Shown here piece after piece: positions 44,238-53,972 of a stretch of 64,000 nucleotides of DNA. The number at the start of each line of letters is the position of its first letter. Position 1 is the first letter of the stretch. The stretch is from Streptomyces endophytica. GTDB lineage: Bacteria; Actinomycetota; Actinomycetes; Streptomycetales; Streptomycetaceae. A program made the position numbers and the translations under genes. The notes beneath the pieces are model-generated. The model was not told where the DNA came from and searched no databases. It worked only from the letters and a program-made list of their open reading frames with translations. The stretch covers positions 5,580,001 through 5,644,000 of the forward strand of contig NZ_CP110636.1 in assembly GCF_026153355.1 (NCBI RefSeq), given 5' to 3'.

Positions 44238-44396
44238 ACCGTCAGTAAAGCGCGGGGGTCTGACAATTGGCCGTGCTGCCGGTGCCGCCAGGTCCGCACC
44301 GGCCCCTGACCTCCGCGGTCGGCCTCCCCTGCGCCGGGGGAGGTTTTCCCCCACCGGGGGAGGCGACGCCCGGTCACGCGCTGGCACGATGACGGC

Positions 44397-45623
44397 GTGA
44401 CCGCCTCGCTCGCCTCCGTCGTCCGCCGGCTCGGCCGGCCCGTCACCTACACCCGCTGGCTGCACCTGCTCATGGCCACGGTCGCCGGGGGGCTGACCGG
44501 GTTCCTGTACGGGGGGACGTTCCGGACGGGCGGCTGGGAGACCTGGCTGCGGCTCGCGATGCTGCCGGTCCCGCTGGTCCTCGCGGCCGCGCTGGTGCCG
44601 GTGGTCCGGCGGGTCGAGGGGCTGCAGGCCCAGCTGCTGCTGACGCCCGGCCCGCACGGCCCCGAGCAGCGGGCCGCGTCCGGTATCGCCACCACCCCGT
44701 CGGCCCGCTGGTGCGATCGCGCCCGTACCGCCGGATGGCTGCTGCTACGACTGGAGACGGGCGTCGCGGTGACCGCCCTAACCGTCCAACTGCCCGCGCT
44801 GGCAGTCGCGTTCGGCATGGCGGCGGCCGGCCGGCCCAGCCACCTGAGCGGCCTGCCGGCCATCGGGGCGCCCCACTGGTGGTACGGGCTGCTCGTGCCG
44901 CTCCCCCTCGTGCTGCTGCTGGCCGTCGTCCTGGGCGCGGGGTCCCTGATGGCCCGTGCCGCGCGGCTGTTGCTCGGCCCCTCGGCGGCCGAACGGCTGG
45001 CCGTCCTGGAGGCCCGTACGGAGCGGATGCTGGCGCACAACCGGCTGGCCCAGGAGCTGCACGACTCGATCGGGCACGCGCTGACCATGACCGTGGTGCA
45101 GGCGGGGGCGGCCCGCGCCGCCGGTGCGCCGGAGTTCACCGACCGCGCGCTGGCCGCCATCGAGGAGACCGGGCGGCAGGCGCTGGGTGATCTGGAGCGG
45201 GCCCTGCGGCTGCTGCGCGAGGACGCGCCGCGGCCGGCCGACCGGCCCCTGCTCACCGAGGCCGAGCGGCTGCTGGAGTCCGCCCGGGCCGCCGGCTCCA
45301 CGGTCAGCGCCGAGCTCAGCGGCCCGCTGGCGGACCTGCCCGGGCCGGTCTCCCGGGAGGGGTACCGCATGGTGCAGGAGGCCCTGACGAACGTGCTGCG
45401 GCACGCGGGCCCGGTGCCGGTGTCCGTACGGATCGCGGCCGACGGCGGCGTGCTGGAACTGGACGTCCGCAATCCGCTGCCCGCCGCCCCCGCGGGCCCC
45501 GGCAGCGGCGGCCGCGGCCTGCGCGGCATCCGCGAACGCGCCACACTGCTCGGCGGCGAGGCCCGCACCGGCCCGGCGGACGGCACCTGGCGGGTGAGCG
45601 TCCGCCTGCCGCTGCCCGCCTGA
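44397..45623 (+). CDS. Two-component sensor histidine kinase, HisKA_3
   Basis: A 408-residue kinase with several N-terminal hydrophobic segments (residues 20-190), the H-box AQELHDSIGHALTM, the N-box MVQEALTNVLRHAG and the G-box GGRGLRGIRERATLLGG. It pairs with the response regulator starting 26 bp downstream. GTG 44397 begins the frame. The signal is unknown. Confidence 0.92.
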   Translation: MTASLASVVRRLGRPVTYTRWLHLLMATVAGGLTGFLYGGTFRTGGWETWLRLAMLPVPLVLAAALVPVVRRVEGLQAQLLLTPGPHGPEQRAASGIATTPSARWCDRARTAGWLLLRLETGVAVTALTVQLPALAVAFGMAAAGRPSHLSGLPAIGAPHWWYGLLVPLPLVLLLAVVLGAGSLMARAARLLLGPSAAERLAVLEARTERMLAHNRLAQELHDSIGHALTMTVVQAGAARAAGAPEFTDRALAAIEETGRQALGDLERALRLLREDAPRPADRPLLTEAERLLESARAAGSTVSAELSGPLADLPGPVSREGYRMVQEALTNVLRHAGPVPVSVRIAADGGVLELDVRNPLPAAPAGPGSGGRGLRGIRERATLLGGEARTGPADGTWRVSVRLPLPA

Positions 45624-45649
45624 CCGGCGCCGCCGCCTAGGGTGGTCCC

Positions 45650-46309
45650 GTGCCGATATCCGTACTCCTGGTCGACGACGAGCCGCTGGTGCGCGCCGGG
45701 CTGCGCGCCATTCTGGAGGCCCAGCCCGACATCGAGGTGACAGGGGAGGCGGGTGACGGGGCCGCCGTGGTCCCGCTGGTGCGCCAACTGCGGCCGGACG
45801 TGGTCGCCATGGACGTACGGATGCCGCTGCTGGACGGGATCGAGGCGACCCGCGCAGTGCTCCGGACGGTCACCGACCCGCCGCGGATCCTCGTCGTCAC
45901 CACCTTCGAGGCGGACGAGTACGTCTACGAGGCGCTGCGCGCGGGCGCGGACGGTTTTCTGCTCAAGCGGTCCCGGCCGGCCGAGATCGTGCACGCGGTG
46001 CGGCTGGTCGCGGAGGGCTCCTCGCTGCTGCTCCCGGCGTCGCTGCGGGCCATGGCCGCGGACCGGCGCAACGACCGGGCCCGGGCGGATTTCGAGCGGG
46101 CCGCGCTGACCGGCCGGGAGCGCGAGGTACTGCGGCTGATGTGCCGCGGGCTGTCGAACGCCGAGATCGCCACGGAGCTGGTGGTGGGGGCCGAGACGGT
46201 CAAGACGCACGTCAGCGCGGTGCTGGCGAAGCTGGGCGCCCGGGACCGCACCCAGGCCGTGATCGCCGCCTACGAGTCCGGGTTCGTGACGCCGGGGACG
46301 GTCGGGTGA
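45650..46309 (+). CDS. NarL/FixJ family response regulator
   Basis: A 219-residue regulator. The receiver domain has acidic pocket LLVDDEP and phosphoacceptor Asp in VVAMDVRMP; the output domain is a LuxR helix-turn-helix (LTGREREVLRLMCRGLSNAEIATELVVGAETVKTHVSAVLAKLGARDR). It follows the kinase at 44397 and is its likely partner. GTG 45650 is the start. Confidence 0.94.
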   Translation: MPISVLLVDDEPLVRAGLRAILEAQPDIEVTGEAGDGAAVVPLVRQLRPDVVAMDVRMPLLDGIEATRAVLRTVTDPPRILVVTTFEADEYVYEALRAGADGFLLKRSRPAEIVHAVRLVAEGSSLLLPASLRAMAADRRNDRARADFERAALTGREREVLRLMCRGLSNAEIATELVVGAETVKTHVSAVLAKLGARDRTQAVIAAYESGFVTPGTVG

Positions 46310-46406
46310 GCGGGGCCCGGCATCTGCCGCGGCCCCGGGCGGGGCTCGCCGCACACCGTCTGACCGGCTACGATCCGCCACACACGGAAAGCTAGGGAGA
46401 GGGACG

Positions 46407-47564
46407 TTGGGGCGGCTCACCGGCGGGGACCCCTCGCTGCTGCGACGGATCAACTCCGCGGTGGTGCTGGACGCACTGCGCGCCGCGGACGCCGCCACGC
46501 TCACCCATCTCGTCCAGGTGACGGGCCTGTCGCGGCCCACGGTCGAGGGCGTCGTCGAGGGGCTCATCGAGAGCGGCCTGGTCGTCGAGGTGCCCGCCGA
46601 GGAGGGCGAGGCGCGCCGCCAGGGCCGCCCGGCCCGCCGCTTCCGGTTCCGTACCGAGGCCGGCCATCTGCTGGGCATCGAGATCGGGCCGCACCGCATC
46701 GTGGCACTGCTGTCGGATCTGAGCGGCCGGACGCTGGACGCCGTGCAGCGCACCGTCGAGGAGGGCGCGCCGGCCGATGAGCGGCTGGACCGGGTGCGGG
46801 CCGTGGTGGCGGATCTGCTGCGGCGCACCGGCGTGCCGCGCCGCAGCCTGCGGGCCGTCGGCGTGGCCAGCCCGGGCATCGTGGAGGCGGACGGCACGGT
46901 ACGGCTGGGCACCGCGCTGCCCGGCTGGACGGGGCTGCCGCTGGGTGACCGGCTGCGGCGGTCGTTCCGCTGTCCGGTGCTGGTCGAGAACGACGCCAAC
47001 GCGGCGGCGGTGGCCGAGCACTGGCAGGGCGCGGCGACCGGCTCGGACGACCTCGTCTTCGTGCTGGCGGGGCTCAGCCCGGGTGCCGGTGCGCTGATCG
47101 GCGGGCGGCTGCACCGGGGGTTCGGCGGCGCGGCCGGGGAGATCGGCGCGCTGCATCTGCTCGGGCGGGAGGCGACCCCGGAGACGCTGCTGTCGACGAC
47201 CGGGAAGCCGCTGCATCCGCTGGACGAGGCGCAGGTCGCGGCGGTTTTCGCGGCGGCCGGGCGGGGCGATGCGCGGGCCCGGGACGCGGTGGACCGGTTC
47301 ATCCGGCGGCTGGTGCACGACGTCGCCGCGCTGGTGCTGGCGCTCGATCCGGAGCTGGTGGTGATCGGCGGCTGGGCGACCGGGCTGGCCGGCGTACTGG
47401 AGCCGCTGCGCGGCGAGTTGGCGCGCTATTGCCTGCGGCCGCCGCGGGTCGTGCTGTCCCAGCTGGGCGAGGCGGCGGTGGCGACCGGCGCGCTGCGGCT
47501 GGCGCTCGACCACGTCGAGGGGGAACTCTTCGCGGTGGAGGGGACCGTGACGGCCCGTCGGTGA
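46407..47564 (+). CDS. ROK family transcriptional regulator
   Basis: A 385-residue protein with an N-terminal winged helix (HLVQVTGLSRPTVEGVVEGLIESGLV) and a sugar-kinase-like ROK domain (LGIEIGPHRIVALLSDLSG, VENDANAAAVAEHW, FGGAAGEIGALH). The zinc-type Cys cluster of some ROK proteins is absent. A TTG start at 46407 follows AGGGAGAGGGA. It is probably a repressor responding to a sugar; no sugar genes lie adjacent. Confidence 0.9.
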   Translation: MGRLTGGDPSLLRRINSAVVLDALRAADAATLTHLVQVTGLSRPTVEGVVEGLIESGLVVEVPAEEGEARRQGRPARRFRFRTEAGHLLGIEIGPHRIVALLSDLSGRTLDAVQRTVEEGAPADERLDRVRAVVADLLRRTGVPRRSLRAVGVASPGIVEADGTVRLGTALPGWTGLPLGDRLRRSFRCPVLVENDANAAAVAEHWQGAATGSDDLVFVLAGLSPGAGALIGGRLHRGFGGAAGEIGALHLLGREATPETLLSTTGKPLHPLDEAQVAAVFAAAGRGDARARDAVDRFIRRLVHDVAALVLALDPELVVIGGWATGLAGVLEPLRGELARYCLRPPRVVLSQLGEAAVATGALRLALDHVEGELFAVEGTVTARR

Positions 47565-47592
47565 GCCGTCACCCCTTCCCCGTGGCGCAGGG

Positions 47593-48339
47593 TCAGCCCG
47601 CGAGCAGGGCCACCGCGTCGCGCTCGCCGAACGTCAGCCGGCAGGTGTCCGCGCGGTACGTGGACACCGCGACCGCGGTCGGGCGCCCGGCGGAGACATA
47701 GCGGGTCGTGACGACCAGGACGGGCGCGCCCGGAAGGCGGTCGAGCTGCTTGGCGTCCTCGGCCCGGGCGGAGCCCAGCTCCACCGTGCGGTCCTGGCCC
47801 TCCAGCTCGCGCTCGTGGAGTGCGCGCAGCACGGCACGGGCGCGGCCGGGGGCGCTGAGCGCGGCCGCCGCGTCGTATCCGGGGACCACGGCCGCCGGTA
47901 CGTACAGCAGCTCGGCGGCGACCGGGCGGCCGTCGGTGACCCGGCTGCGGCGCACGACGTGGACCAGCTCGCCGGGGGCGGTCTCCAGCAGCCGCGCCAC
48001 CTCGGCCGGGACCGTGTCGCTCTCGGCGGCGTCGACCGGCTGCCAGTCGTCACCGGGGGCGCCGGGCCAGGTGTGCCGGACGGGGTCGACGGCGACGTCG
48101 GCGCGCGGTGGGGCGACGGTGGTGCCGACGCCGCGGCGGCGCTGGAGCCGGCCCTCCAGCTCCAGCTGTTCGAGCGCCTGCCGGAGCGTGGCCCGGGCGA
48201 CCCCGAACCGGGCCGCCAGCTCACGCTCGTTGGGCAGCACCTCACCGACCGCGAACTCCGAGTCCAGCGCCTCGCTGAGCACGGTCTTGAGGTGCCAGTA
48301 CTTCGGCTCCGGCACCGTGTCGAGTTGCGTGGTCCCCAC
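47593..48339 (-). CDS. GntR family transcriptional regulator (UTRA type)
   Basis: A 248-residue regulator. The N-terminal GntR helix-turn-helix is LPNERELAARFGVARATLRQALEQLELEGRLQRRRGVGTTVAPP; the C-terminal UTRA ligand domain follows. GTG 48339 starts VGTTQLDTVPEPKYWHLKTVL, an opening that I recognise from streptomycete DasR-like regulators. It is convergent with the ROK gene. The ligand is unknown. Confidence 0.92.
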   Translation of the reverse strand: MGTTQLDTVPEPKYWHLKTVLSEALDSEFAVGEVLPNERELAARFGVARATLRQALEQLELEGRLQRRRGVGTTVAPPRADVAVDPVRHTWPGAPGDDWQPVDAAESDTVPAEVARLLETAPGELVHVVRRSRVTDGRPVAAELLYVPAAVVPGYDAAAALSAPGRARAVLRALHERELEGQDRTVELGSARAEDAKQLDRLPGAPVLVVTTRYVSAGRPTAVAVSTYRADTCRLTFGERDAVALLAG

Positions 48340-48575
48340 CCTGTCCTCCGCACTGGCGGCTGCCCGCGGGGCAGCGCCCCCTGGATCCGGGCCCGCGCCG
48401 GGCCGTGCAGGACGGCCCGTTCGCGCACCCTTTATGAGCGCTTCTTTATTAAAGGTTGTTGCAGTATCCCGACGATATGGCCGCCCCCACCCTTGGTCAA
48501 GACCAATCCCGTCACCGATCGACGAAGCGCCGCGCGACGAGGACGCCCCGGGAGGCCCGGTCCGCGGGCCCCGGC

Positions 48576-50411
48576 TCACTGCGTGGCCAGTGCCCCGAGC
48601 TTGTCCGGGTTGCGCACGATGTAGACGGTCCGGATCCGGCCGTCCTGGACGCCGAGCTGGATGACCGTGTCCGGTACGCCGGCCTGGTGCGCCAGCACGG
48701 CGAGCCCGCCGTTGAGCGCGCACAGGCTGAACTCCAGCCCGGCCGGCATGGACTTGGCGACGCCGAGGAGGAAGCGGGCGACCTTGTCGGCGGACTCGAT
48801 GATCCGCAACGGCGCCTTGGCCTTGCCGCCGCTGTCGCCGACCAGCCGGGCGTCCGCCGCCAGCAGGCTCAGCAGCCCTGCCAGGTCGTCACCGGCCGCC
48901 GCGGCCAGGAACCGCTCGGTCAGATCGCGCTGCTGCTCCGGATCCACCTCGTAGCGCGGGCTGCCCTCCTCGACGTGGCGCCGGGCCCGGCCCGCCAGTT
49001 GGCGCACCGCGGCCTCGCTGCGGTCGAGGACCACGCCGATCTCCGCGTAGGGGTAGCCGAACGCCTCGCGCAGGACGAACACCGCGCGTTCCAGAGGGGA
49101 GAGCGACTCCATGACGACGAGCACCGCGAGGGTCACGGTCTCGGCGAACACCGCCCGCTCCGCGCCGTCCGGCGGGCTCCCGGCGGCGTCCGTCGCCAGC
49201 GGCTCGGGCAACCAGGGCCCCACATAGGCCTCGCGCCGCGACTGGACCTGGCGCAGCCGGTCGATGGCCAGCCGGGTGGTGATCCGTATGAGGAAGGCGC
49301 GTGGCTCGCGGACCTCGGCGCGCTCCACGCCCGCCCAGCGCAACCAGGCGTCCTGCACCACGTCCTCGGCATCGGCCACCCGGCCGAGCATCCGGTAGGC
49401 CACGCCGAACAGAACGGGCCGGTGTTCCTCGAAGACGTCGGTCGCGGTATCGCTTCTCACCTGCCCATCCCACCCGCCGGCCCGGCCGTTGTCCAGCGCA
49501 AACGCCCCGGTGCGAGGCACACCACTGCCCCGCCGGGCGAGGCGCGGCCGCACCCCGGCGCCCAGCACGACGCCCGCGCCCACCAACAGGCTGCCGCCCA
49601 GCTGGGCCGGGCCGTATCCGCCGGTTCCGGCCAGTGGCGCGGTGAGTGCGGCGAAGACCGGGATCAGACCGGAGAAGAGGGTGGCGCGTTCGGCGCCGAT
49701 CCGCTGGATGCCGGCGTACCAGCAGACGAAGCCGATGACGGTGACGATGACGGTCTGCCAGCCGAGCGCGGCCGCCTCGACCGCGTCCGGCATCCGCAGC
49801 CAGCCGGCGCCCCCGGTGATCGTGCCGACCACGGTGGCCTCCACCGCGGCGAGCGCACTGACCACCGCCGACAGCAGCCGGGGGCCGAGCCGCGGCAGGA
49901 CGGGCACCGCCAGTACGGCGAAGCCCACCTCCCCGCACAGCGCGGCCACCGACCAGACCAGGCCCCTCACGTCGGTGCGCCCCCACCCCTGGACGACCCA
50001 GGCGCCGGCGGCCACCAGGAGGGCGCCGCGTACCACGGCCGGGCTCGGCCGGCGCCCGGCCAGGAGGGGCACGAGCACGGCGACGACCACCGGGGCGCAG
50101 CCGACGAACACCCCCGGCACGGCCGGTTCCGCGGTGCGTTCGGCCGCCAGGATCGCGAGGTTGAAGCCGAGCATGCCGAGGGCGGCGAGCAGGGCGAGGC
50201 GTCCCCACTGGCGGCCGGTGAGGGCGCGCAGCGGTGGGACGGCCCGGCGGCCGGCTAGGGCGAACAGAATCAGGGCGGCGAGGCCGTAGCGCAGGGCCTG
50301 GCCACCCGCCCACGGGTAGTCGCCCAGCAGGCTGTTGGCGGTGAAGGAGCCGCCCACCAGGAAGCAGGCGAAGGCGGCGGAGAGCGCGCCGTGCAGTGGA
50401 GTCCGGTTCAT
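48576..50411 (-). CDS. EamA/DMT transporter fused in frame to a SigJ-type ECF sigma factor
   Basis: One 611-codon open frame. Residues 1-311 form a ten-segment EamA transporter (SLLGDYPWAGGQALRYGLAAL, GFVCWYAGIQRIGAERATLFSGLIPV). Residues 318-611 form a complete ECF41/SigJ-type factor: DAEDVVQDAWLRW, region 4 RSEAAVRQLAGRARRH, and a SnoaL-like tail (YIVRNPDKLG). An internal GTG at 49460 would start a sigma factor of exactly normal length. In another frame, a TGA overlaps that GTG, as in a coupled pair. Either a true fusion or two genes joined by one indel; the latter is somewhat more likely. Confidence 0.85.
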   Translation of the reverse strand: MNRTPLHGALSAAFACFLVGGSFTANSLLGDYPWAGGQALRYGLAALILFALAGRRAVPPLRALTGRQWGRLALLAALGMLGFNLAILAAERTAEPAVPGVFVGCAPVVVAVLVPLLAGRRPSPAVVRGALLVAAGAWVVQGWGRTDVRGLVWSVAALCGEVGFAVLAVPVLPRLGPRLLSAVVSALAAVEATVVGTITGGAGWLRMPDAVEAAALGWQTVIVTVIGFVCWYAGIQRIGAERATLFSGLIPVFAALTAPLAGTGGYGPAQLGGSLLVGAGVVLGAGVRPRLARRGSGVPRTGAFALDNGRAGGWDGQVRSDTATDVFEEHRPVLFGVAYRMLGRVADAEDVVQDAWLRWAGVERAEVREPRAFLIRITTRLAIDRLRQVQSRREAYVGPWLPEPLATDAAGSPPDGAERAVFAETVTLAVLVVMESLSPLERAVFVLREAFGYPYAEIGVVLDRSEAAVRQLAGRARRHVEEGSPRYEVDPEQQRDLTERFLAAAAGDDLAGLLSLLAADARLVGDSGGKAKAPLRIIESADKVARFLLGVAKSMPAGLEFSLCALNGGLAVLAHQAGVPDTVIQLGVQDGRIRTVYIVRNPDKLGALATQ

Positions 50412-50506
50412 GAGACGGACGCTAGGAAGGGCGGCGGACCGTCTTAAGGTCCACTTCGGCGGCTGCGTAGGGGACCACTTGGCGGCGGCGGAACGGGGGA
50501 CCTGCG

Positions 50507-51994
50507 ATGACCGACGACAACGGACGGGCCGGCGAGGGGAGTTGGACCGCCGCCTGGGAGCTGCTGCTGCCGACGGCCGGCGCGCCCCGGCGGCGGCGCG
50601 GCCGCGCGCTCCAGGAGGCGCTGCGCGAGGCGGTCCGCTCGGGCCGGCTGGCGGCCGGGACCCGGCTGCCGTCGGGCCGGGAGCTGGCCGCCGACCTCGG
50701 GGTCTCGCGCGGTCTGGTGACCGAGGCGTACGAGCAGCTGACCGCCGAGGGCTATCTGCACAGCCGGCGCGGCGCGGGCACCTGGGTCGGCGGTGCGGTG
50801 CGCGGCGCGCGCCCGCCGAGGAACGCCGTGGCCCGCGCGGCCGGCGCCCCGCTCGTCGACTTCACCCCCGGCACCCCCGACCTCTCACTGTTCCCGCGAG
50901 CGGCCTGGTCGGCCGCCCACCGCCGGGCGCTGCACCGGCTGCCGCACCGTGCCCTGGGCTACCCGGATCCGCGCGGTCTGCCCGAACTGCGCCGGGAACT
51001 GGCGCAGTTGCTGACCCGGCGGCGCGGTGTGGCCGCCGATCCGGAGCGGCTGGTGGTGTGTTCGGGCGTGGCCCAGGCGATGACGCTGCTGGGCTTCGCG
51101 CTGCGCGCGGCCGGGCACCGGGCGGTGGCCGTGGAGGACCCGGGCAGCCCCGAGCACGCCCAGCTGTTCGCCGCCGCCGGGCTGGCGTCCGTACCGGTGC
51201 CGCTGGACGATGAGGGCCCGGTCATGGCGGCGCTGGCGGCTTCCGGGGCGCGGGCCGCGGTACTGACGCCGTCCCACCAGTTCCCCTCCGGGACGGCCGT
51301 GTCGGCGGCCCGCCGGGCGGAGCTGCTGGGCTGGGCACGGGCGGCCGGCGGGCTGCTCGTCGAGGACGACTACGACGGCGACTTCCGCTACGACCGGGCT
51401 CCGGTCGGCGCGTTGCAGGGCCTGGATCCGGACCGGGTGGCGTACACCGGCTCGGTGAGCAAGTCGCTGGCGCCCGGGCTGCGACTGGGCTGGCTGGTGG
51501 TGCCCGGGTGGCTGGCCGACGACGTGGTGGCCCGTAAGCGGACGATGGATCTGGGCAATCCGGTGCTGGACCAGGCGCTGCTGGCCGAGTTCATCGCCCG
51601 GGGCGACTACGACCGCCAGCTGCGCCGTTGCCAGCGCGCCTACCGGGAGCGCCGGGACGCGCTGACCGCGGCGCTGGCCGCGCACTGTCCGGGCGCCGAG
51701 GTGACCGGTATCGCCGCCGGACTGCACGTCATCGTCACGCTGCCCGCGGCGTACGGCCCCGAGGCGGAGCTGCTCGCCCGGGCCCGGCGGGCGGGACTGG
51801 CGCTGCGCGCGCTGTCCGCCTACGGGAGCGCGCCCGCGCCGCCGGGTGACGGGCGGGTCCGGCTGGTCCTGGGATACGCCCACCTGGCCCCGTCGGACCT
51901 CGACCGCGGGGTACGGCTGCTGGGCGCGCTGCGCCGGGACCGGTCGCGGGGACGGGAAGCGGCCCCCGCCCGGAACGGGAGCACCGGCCGGTAA
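50507..51994 (+). CDS. MocR/PdxR-type transcriptional regulator with aminotransferase domain
   Basis: A 495-residue protein. The N-terminal GntR helix-turn-helix (LPSGRELAADLGVSRGLVTEAYEQLTAEGYLHSRRGAGTWV) is fused to a fold-type I PLP domain (VEDDYDGDFRYDR, PLP Lys in YTGSVSKSLAPGLRLGW). It is divergent from the EamA transporter gene with 95 bp between, the classic layout in which MocR controls a transporter. It probably senses PLP or an amino acid. Confidence 0.93.
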   Translation: MTDDNGRAGEGSWTAAWELLLPTAGAPRRRRGRALQEALREAVRSGRLAAGTRLPSGRELAADLGVSRGLVTEAYEQLTAEGYLHSRRGAGTWVGGAVRGARPPRNAVARAAGAPLVDFTPGTPDLSLFPRAAWSAAHRRALHRLPHRALGYPDPRGLPELRRELAQLLTRRRGVAADPERLVVCSGVAQAMTLLGFALRAAGHRAVAVEDPGSPEHAQLFAAAGLASVPVPLDDEGPVMAALAASGARAAVLTPSHQFPSGTAVSAARRAELLGWARAAGGLLVEDDYDGDFRYDRAPVGALQGLDPDRVAYTGSVSKSLAPGLRLGWLVVPGWLADDVVARKRTMDLGNPVLDQALLAEFIARGDYDRQLRRCQRAYRERRDALTAALAAHCPGAEVTGIAAGLHVIVTLPAAYGPEAELLARARRAGLALRALSAYGSAPAPPGDGRVRLVLGYAHLAPSDLDRGVRLLGALRRDRSRGREAAPARNGSTGR

Positions 51995-52193
51995 TCACCC
52001 CGGCCGCCGGAGCGCGCCCCGGCGACCCGGCGACCCGGTACAGGCTGCGGGCGGCGGCGCGTACGGGCAGCGTCATCGTCGCGGCGCGGTCCTGGCCATC
52101 CCCCCTCCCTCTTGCGACCATGACCCGGACCCGGCCGGTCCCGTGGGCCGGGCCGGCGTGCAGCGCCCGCGGGCCGCCCGTGAACCACTCCGC

Positions 52194-52215
52194 GTTCACC
52201 GGGAGTTCGGCCGCG
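52194..52215 (+). promoter_or_regulatory. Candidate PHO box ahead of phoD
   Basis: Two 11-nt direct repeat units, GTTCACCGGGA and GTTCGGCCGCG, lie 48 bp upstream of the phoD start. The first carries the GTTCACC core bound by PhoP in streptomycetes. This fits phosphate-starvation control of phoD. Confidence 0.7.
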
Positions 52216-52263
52216 GGGCACCGAACAGCGATACGAACAGGTCGTCAGCGAGTCGGTCGAGGC

Positions 52264-53889
52264 ATGGAGGTTGGAGATGGCGCAGGGATCCGGCGGTGGC
52301 TGGGGCGGCGCGCGGTGCTGCGGGGCGCGGCGGTGGGGTCCGCGGCGCTGGCGCTGCCCGCGTTCGCCGGGGCCGCGCCCGCGCTGGCCCGCGGTGGGCG
52401 GCCGAGTGCCGACTGGGGCGTGCAGGTCGGGGACGTGACGACGTCCTCGGGGCTGGTGTGGGTGCGGTCCGACCGGCCGGCCCGGATGGTGGTGCAGACC
52501 GCGGCGACCGAGTCGTTCCGCGATGCGAAGACCACGCGGACCTGGCACGGCCCGGTGCTCGGCGCGGGTACGGACTTCACCGGCGTCACCCCGCTGCACG
52601 GCCTGCCGCCCGGCGAGCAGATCCACTACCGGGTGCTGCTGGCCGACCCGGACGATCCGCGGCGCACCGGCGAGCCGGTGACCGGCACCTTCCGCACCGC
52701 TCCCGAGGGGCGCCACGCCGATGTGCGGTTCCTCTGGTCGGGCGATCTGGCCGGCCAGGGCTGGGGCATCAACCCGGACCGCGGCGGCTACCGCATCTAC
52801 GAGGACATGCGGCGCCGGAACCCGGACTTCTTCCTGTGCAGCGGCGACAACATCTACGCCGACAACCCGATCACCGAGCGGGTGACGCTGCCGGACGGCC
52901 GGATCTGGCGGAACGTGACGACCGAGGAGAAGGCGAAGGTCGCCGAGACGCTGCAGGAGTTCCGCGGCGCGTTCCGCTACAACCTGCTGGATGCGAACCT
53001 CCGCCGGTTCAACGCCCAGGTGCCGACGATCACGCAGTGGGACGACCACGAGGTGCACAACAACTGGTACCCGGGGCAACTGCTCGACGACGACCGGTAC
53101 ACCGAGAAGCGCACGGACGTGCTCTCCGCGCGGTCGCTGCGGGCCTTCGCCGAGTACTTCCCGATCCGTACGCTGCGGCCGGACGGCGGGGGTGCCTCCC
53201 GCTCGGACGGAGCCGGGGGAGGACGGGTCTACCGGGTGGTGCACCACGGCCCGCTGCTGGACGTCTTCGTGCTGGACATGCGGCGCTACCGCAACGCCAA
53301 TTCGCCGGACCGGCAGACCGACGACCCGCAGGGCATCCTCGGGGCGGAGCAGCTGCGCTGGCTCAAGCGTGAGCTGTCCCGCTCACGTGCGGTGTGGAAG
53401 GTGATCGCCTCGGACATGCCGCTGGGACTGGTCGTCCCGGACGGCAAGACGAACTTCGAGGCGGTGGCGCAGGGCGATCCGGGGGCTCCGCTGGGGCGGG
53501 AGCTGCAGCTGGCGGAGCTGCTGCGGCACATCAAGCACGCCCGGGTGACCGGCACGGTGTGGATCACCACGGACGTGCACTACACCTCGGCGCAGCACTA
53601 CGCGCCGGAGCGGGCGGCCTTCCAGGACTTCGCGCCGTTCTGGGAGTTCGTGTCGGGGCCGCTGAACGCGGGCGGGTTCCAGGCCGTGAAGCTTGATGGA
53701 ACATTCGGGCCGGAGCAGGCGTTCATCAAGGCACCGGACCGTGCGAACGTCTCTCCGGCGGAGAGTCCGCAGTACTTCGGCGAGATCGACATCGACGGGG
53801 GAAGCGGGGAGCTGACGGTACGGCTGCGTCAGGAGGGCGGGGACGTGTTGTTCAGCAAGGTGCTCCAACCCGGACGGGTAGGACAGTAG
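52264..53889 (+). CDS. phoD: Alkaline phosphatase/phosphodiesterase PhoD
   Basis: A 541-residue exported enzyme. The N-terminus carries a Tat signal (GRRAVLRGAAVGSAALALPAFA). The PhoD N-terminal domain and calcineurin-like core follow, with metal-site motifs LWSGDLAGQGWG, CSGDNIYAD, WDDHEVHNNWYPG and TTDVHYTSAQ. It frees phosphate from organic esters outside the cell using calcium and iron. An insert GGGASRSDGAGGGR near residue 316 is low complexity. ATG 52264 was taken as it places the twin Arg properly; a PHO box is upstream. Confidence 0.95.
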   Translation: MEVGDGAGIRRWLGRRAVLRGAAVGSAALALPAFAGAAPALARGGRPSADWGVQVGDVTTSSGLVWVRSDRPARMVVQTAATESFRDAKTTRTWHGPVLGAGTDFTGVTPLHGLPPGEQIHYRVLLADPDDPRRTGEPVTGTFRTAPEGRHADVRFLWSGDLAGQGWGINPDRGGYRIYEDMRRRNPDFFLCSGDNIYADNPITERVTLPDGRIWRNVTTEEKAKVAETLQEFRGAFRYNLLDANLRRFNAQVPTITQWDDHEVHNNWYPGQLLDDDRYTEKRTDVLSARSLRAFAEYFPIRTLRPDGGGASRSDGAGGGRVYRVVHHGPLLDVFVLDMRRYRNANSPDRQTDDPQGILGAEQLRWLKRELSRSRAVWKVIASDMPLGLVVPDGKTNFEAVAQGDPGAPLGRELQLAELLRHIKHARVTGTVWITTDVHYTSAQHYAPERAAFQDFAPFWEFVSGPLNAGGFQAVKLDGTFGPEQAFIKAPDRANVSPAESPQYFGEIDIDGGSGELTVRLRQEGGDVLFSKVLQPGRVGQ

Positions 53890-53972
53890 GGACCAATGCC
53901 CCGATTGCGTCTTTTACCCGTCGGACACAATGTGTTGGCGACCAGGCAACACCTGTCGGCGAGGCTGTGTGC

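Noticed and set aside
44447..47302. A 951-codon minus-strand frame
   Set aside because: It is the shadow of the histidine kinase, response regulator and ROK genes.
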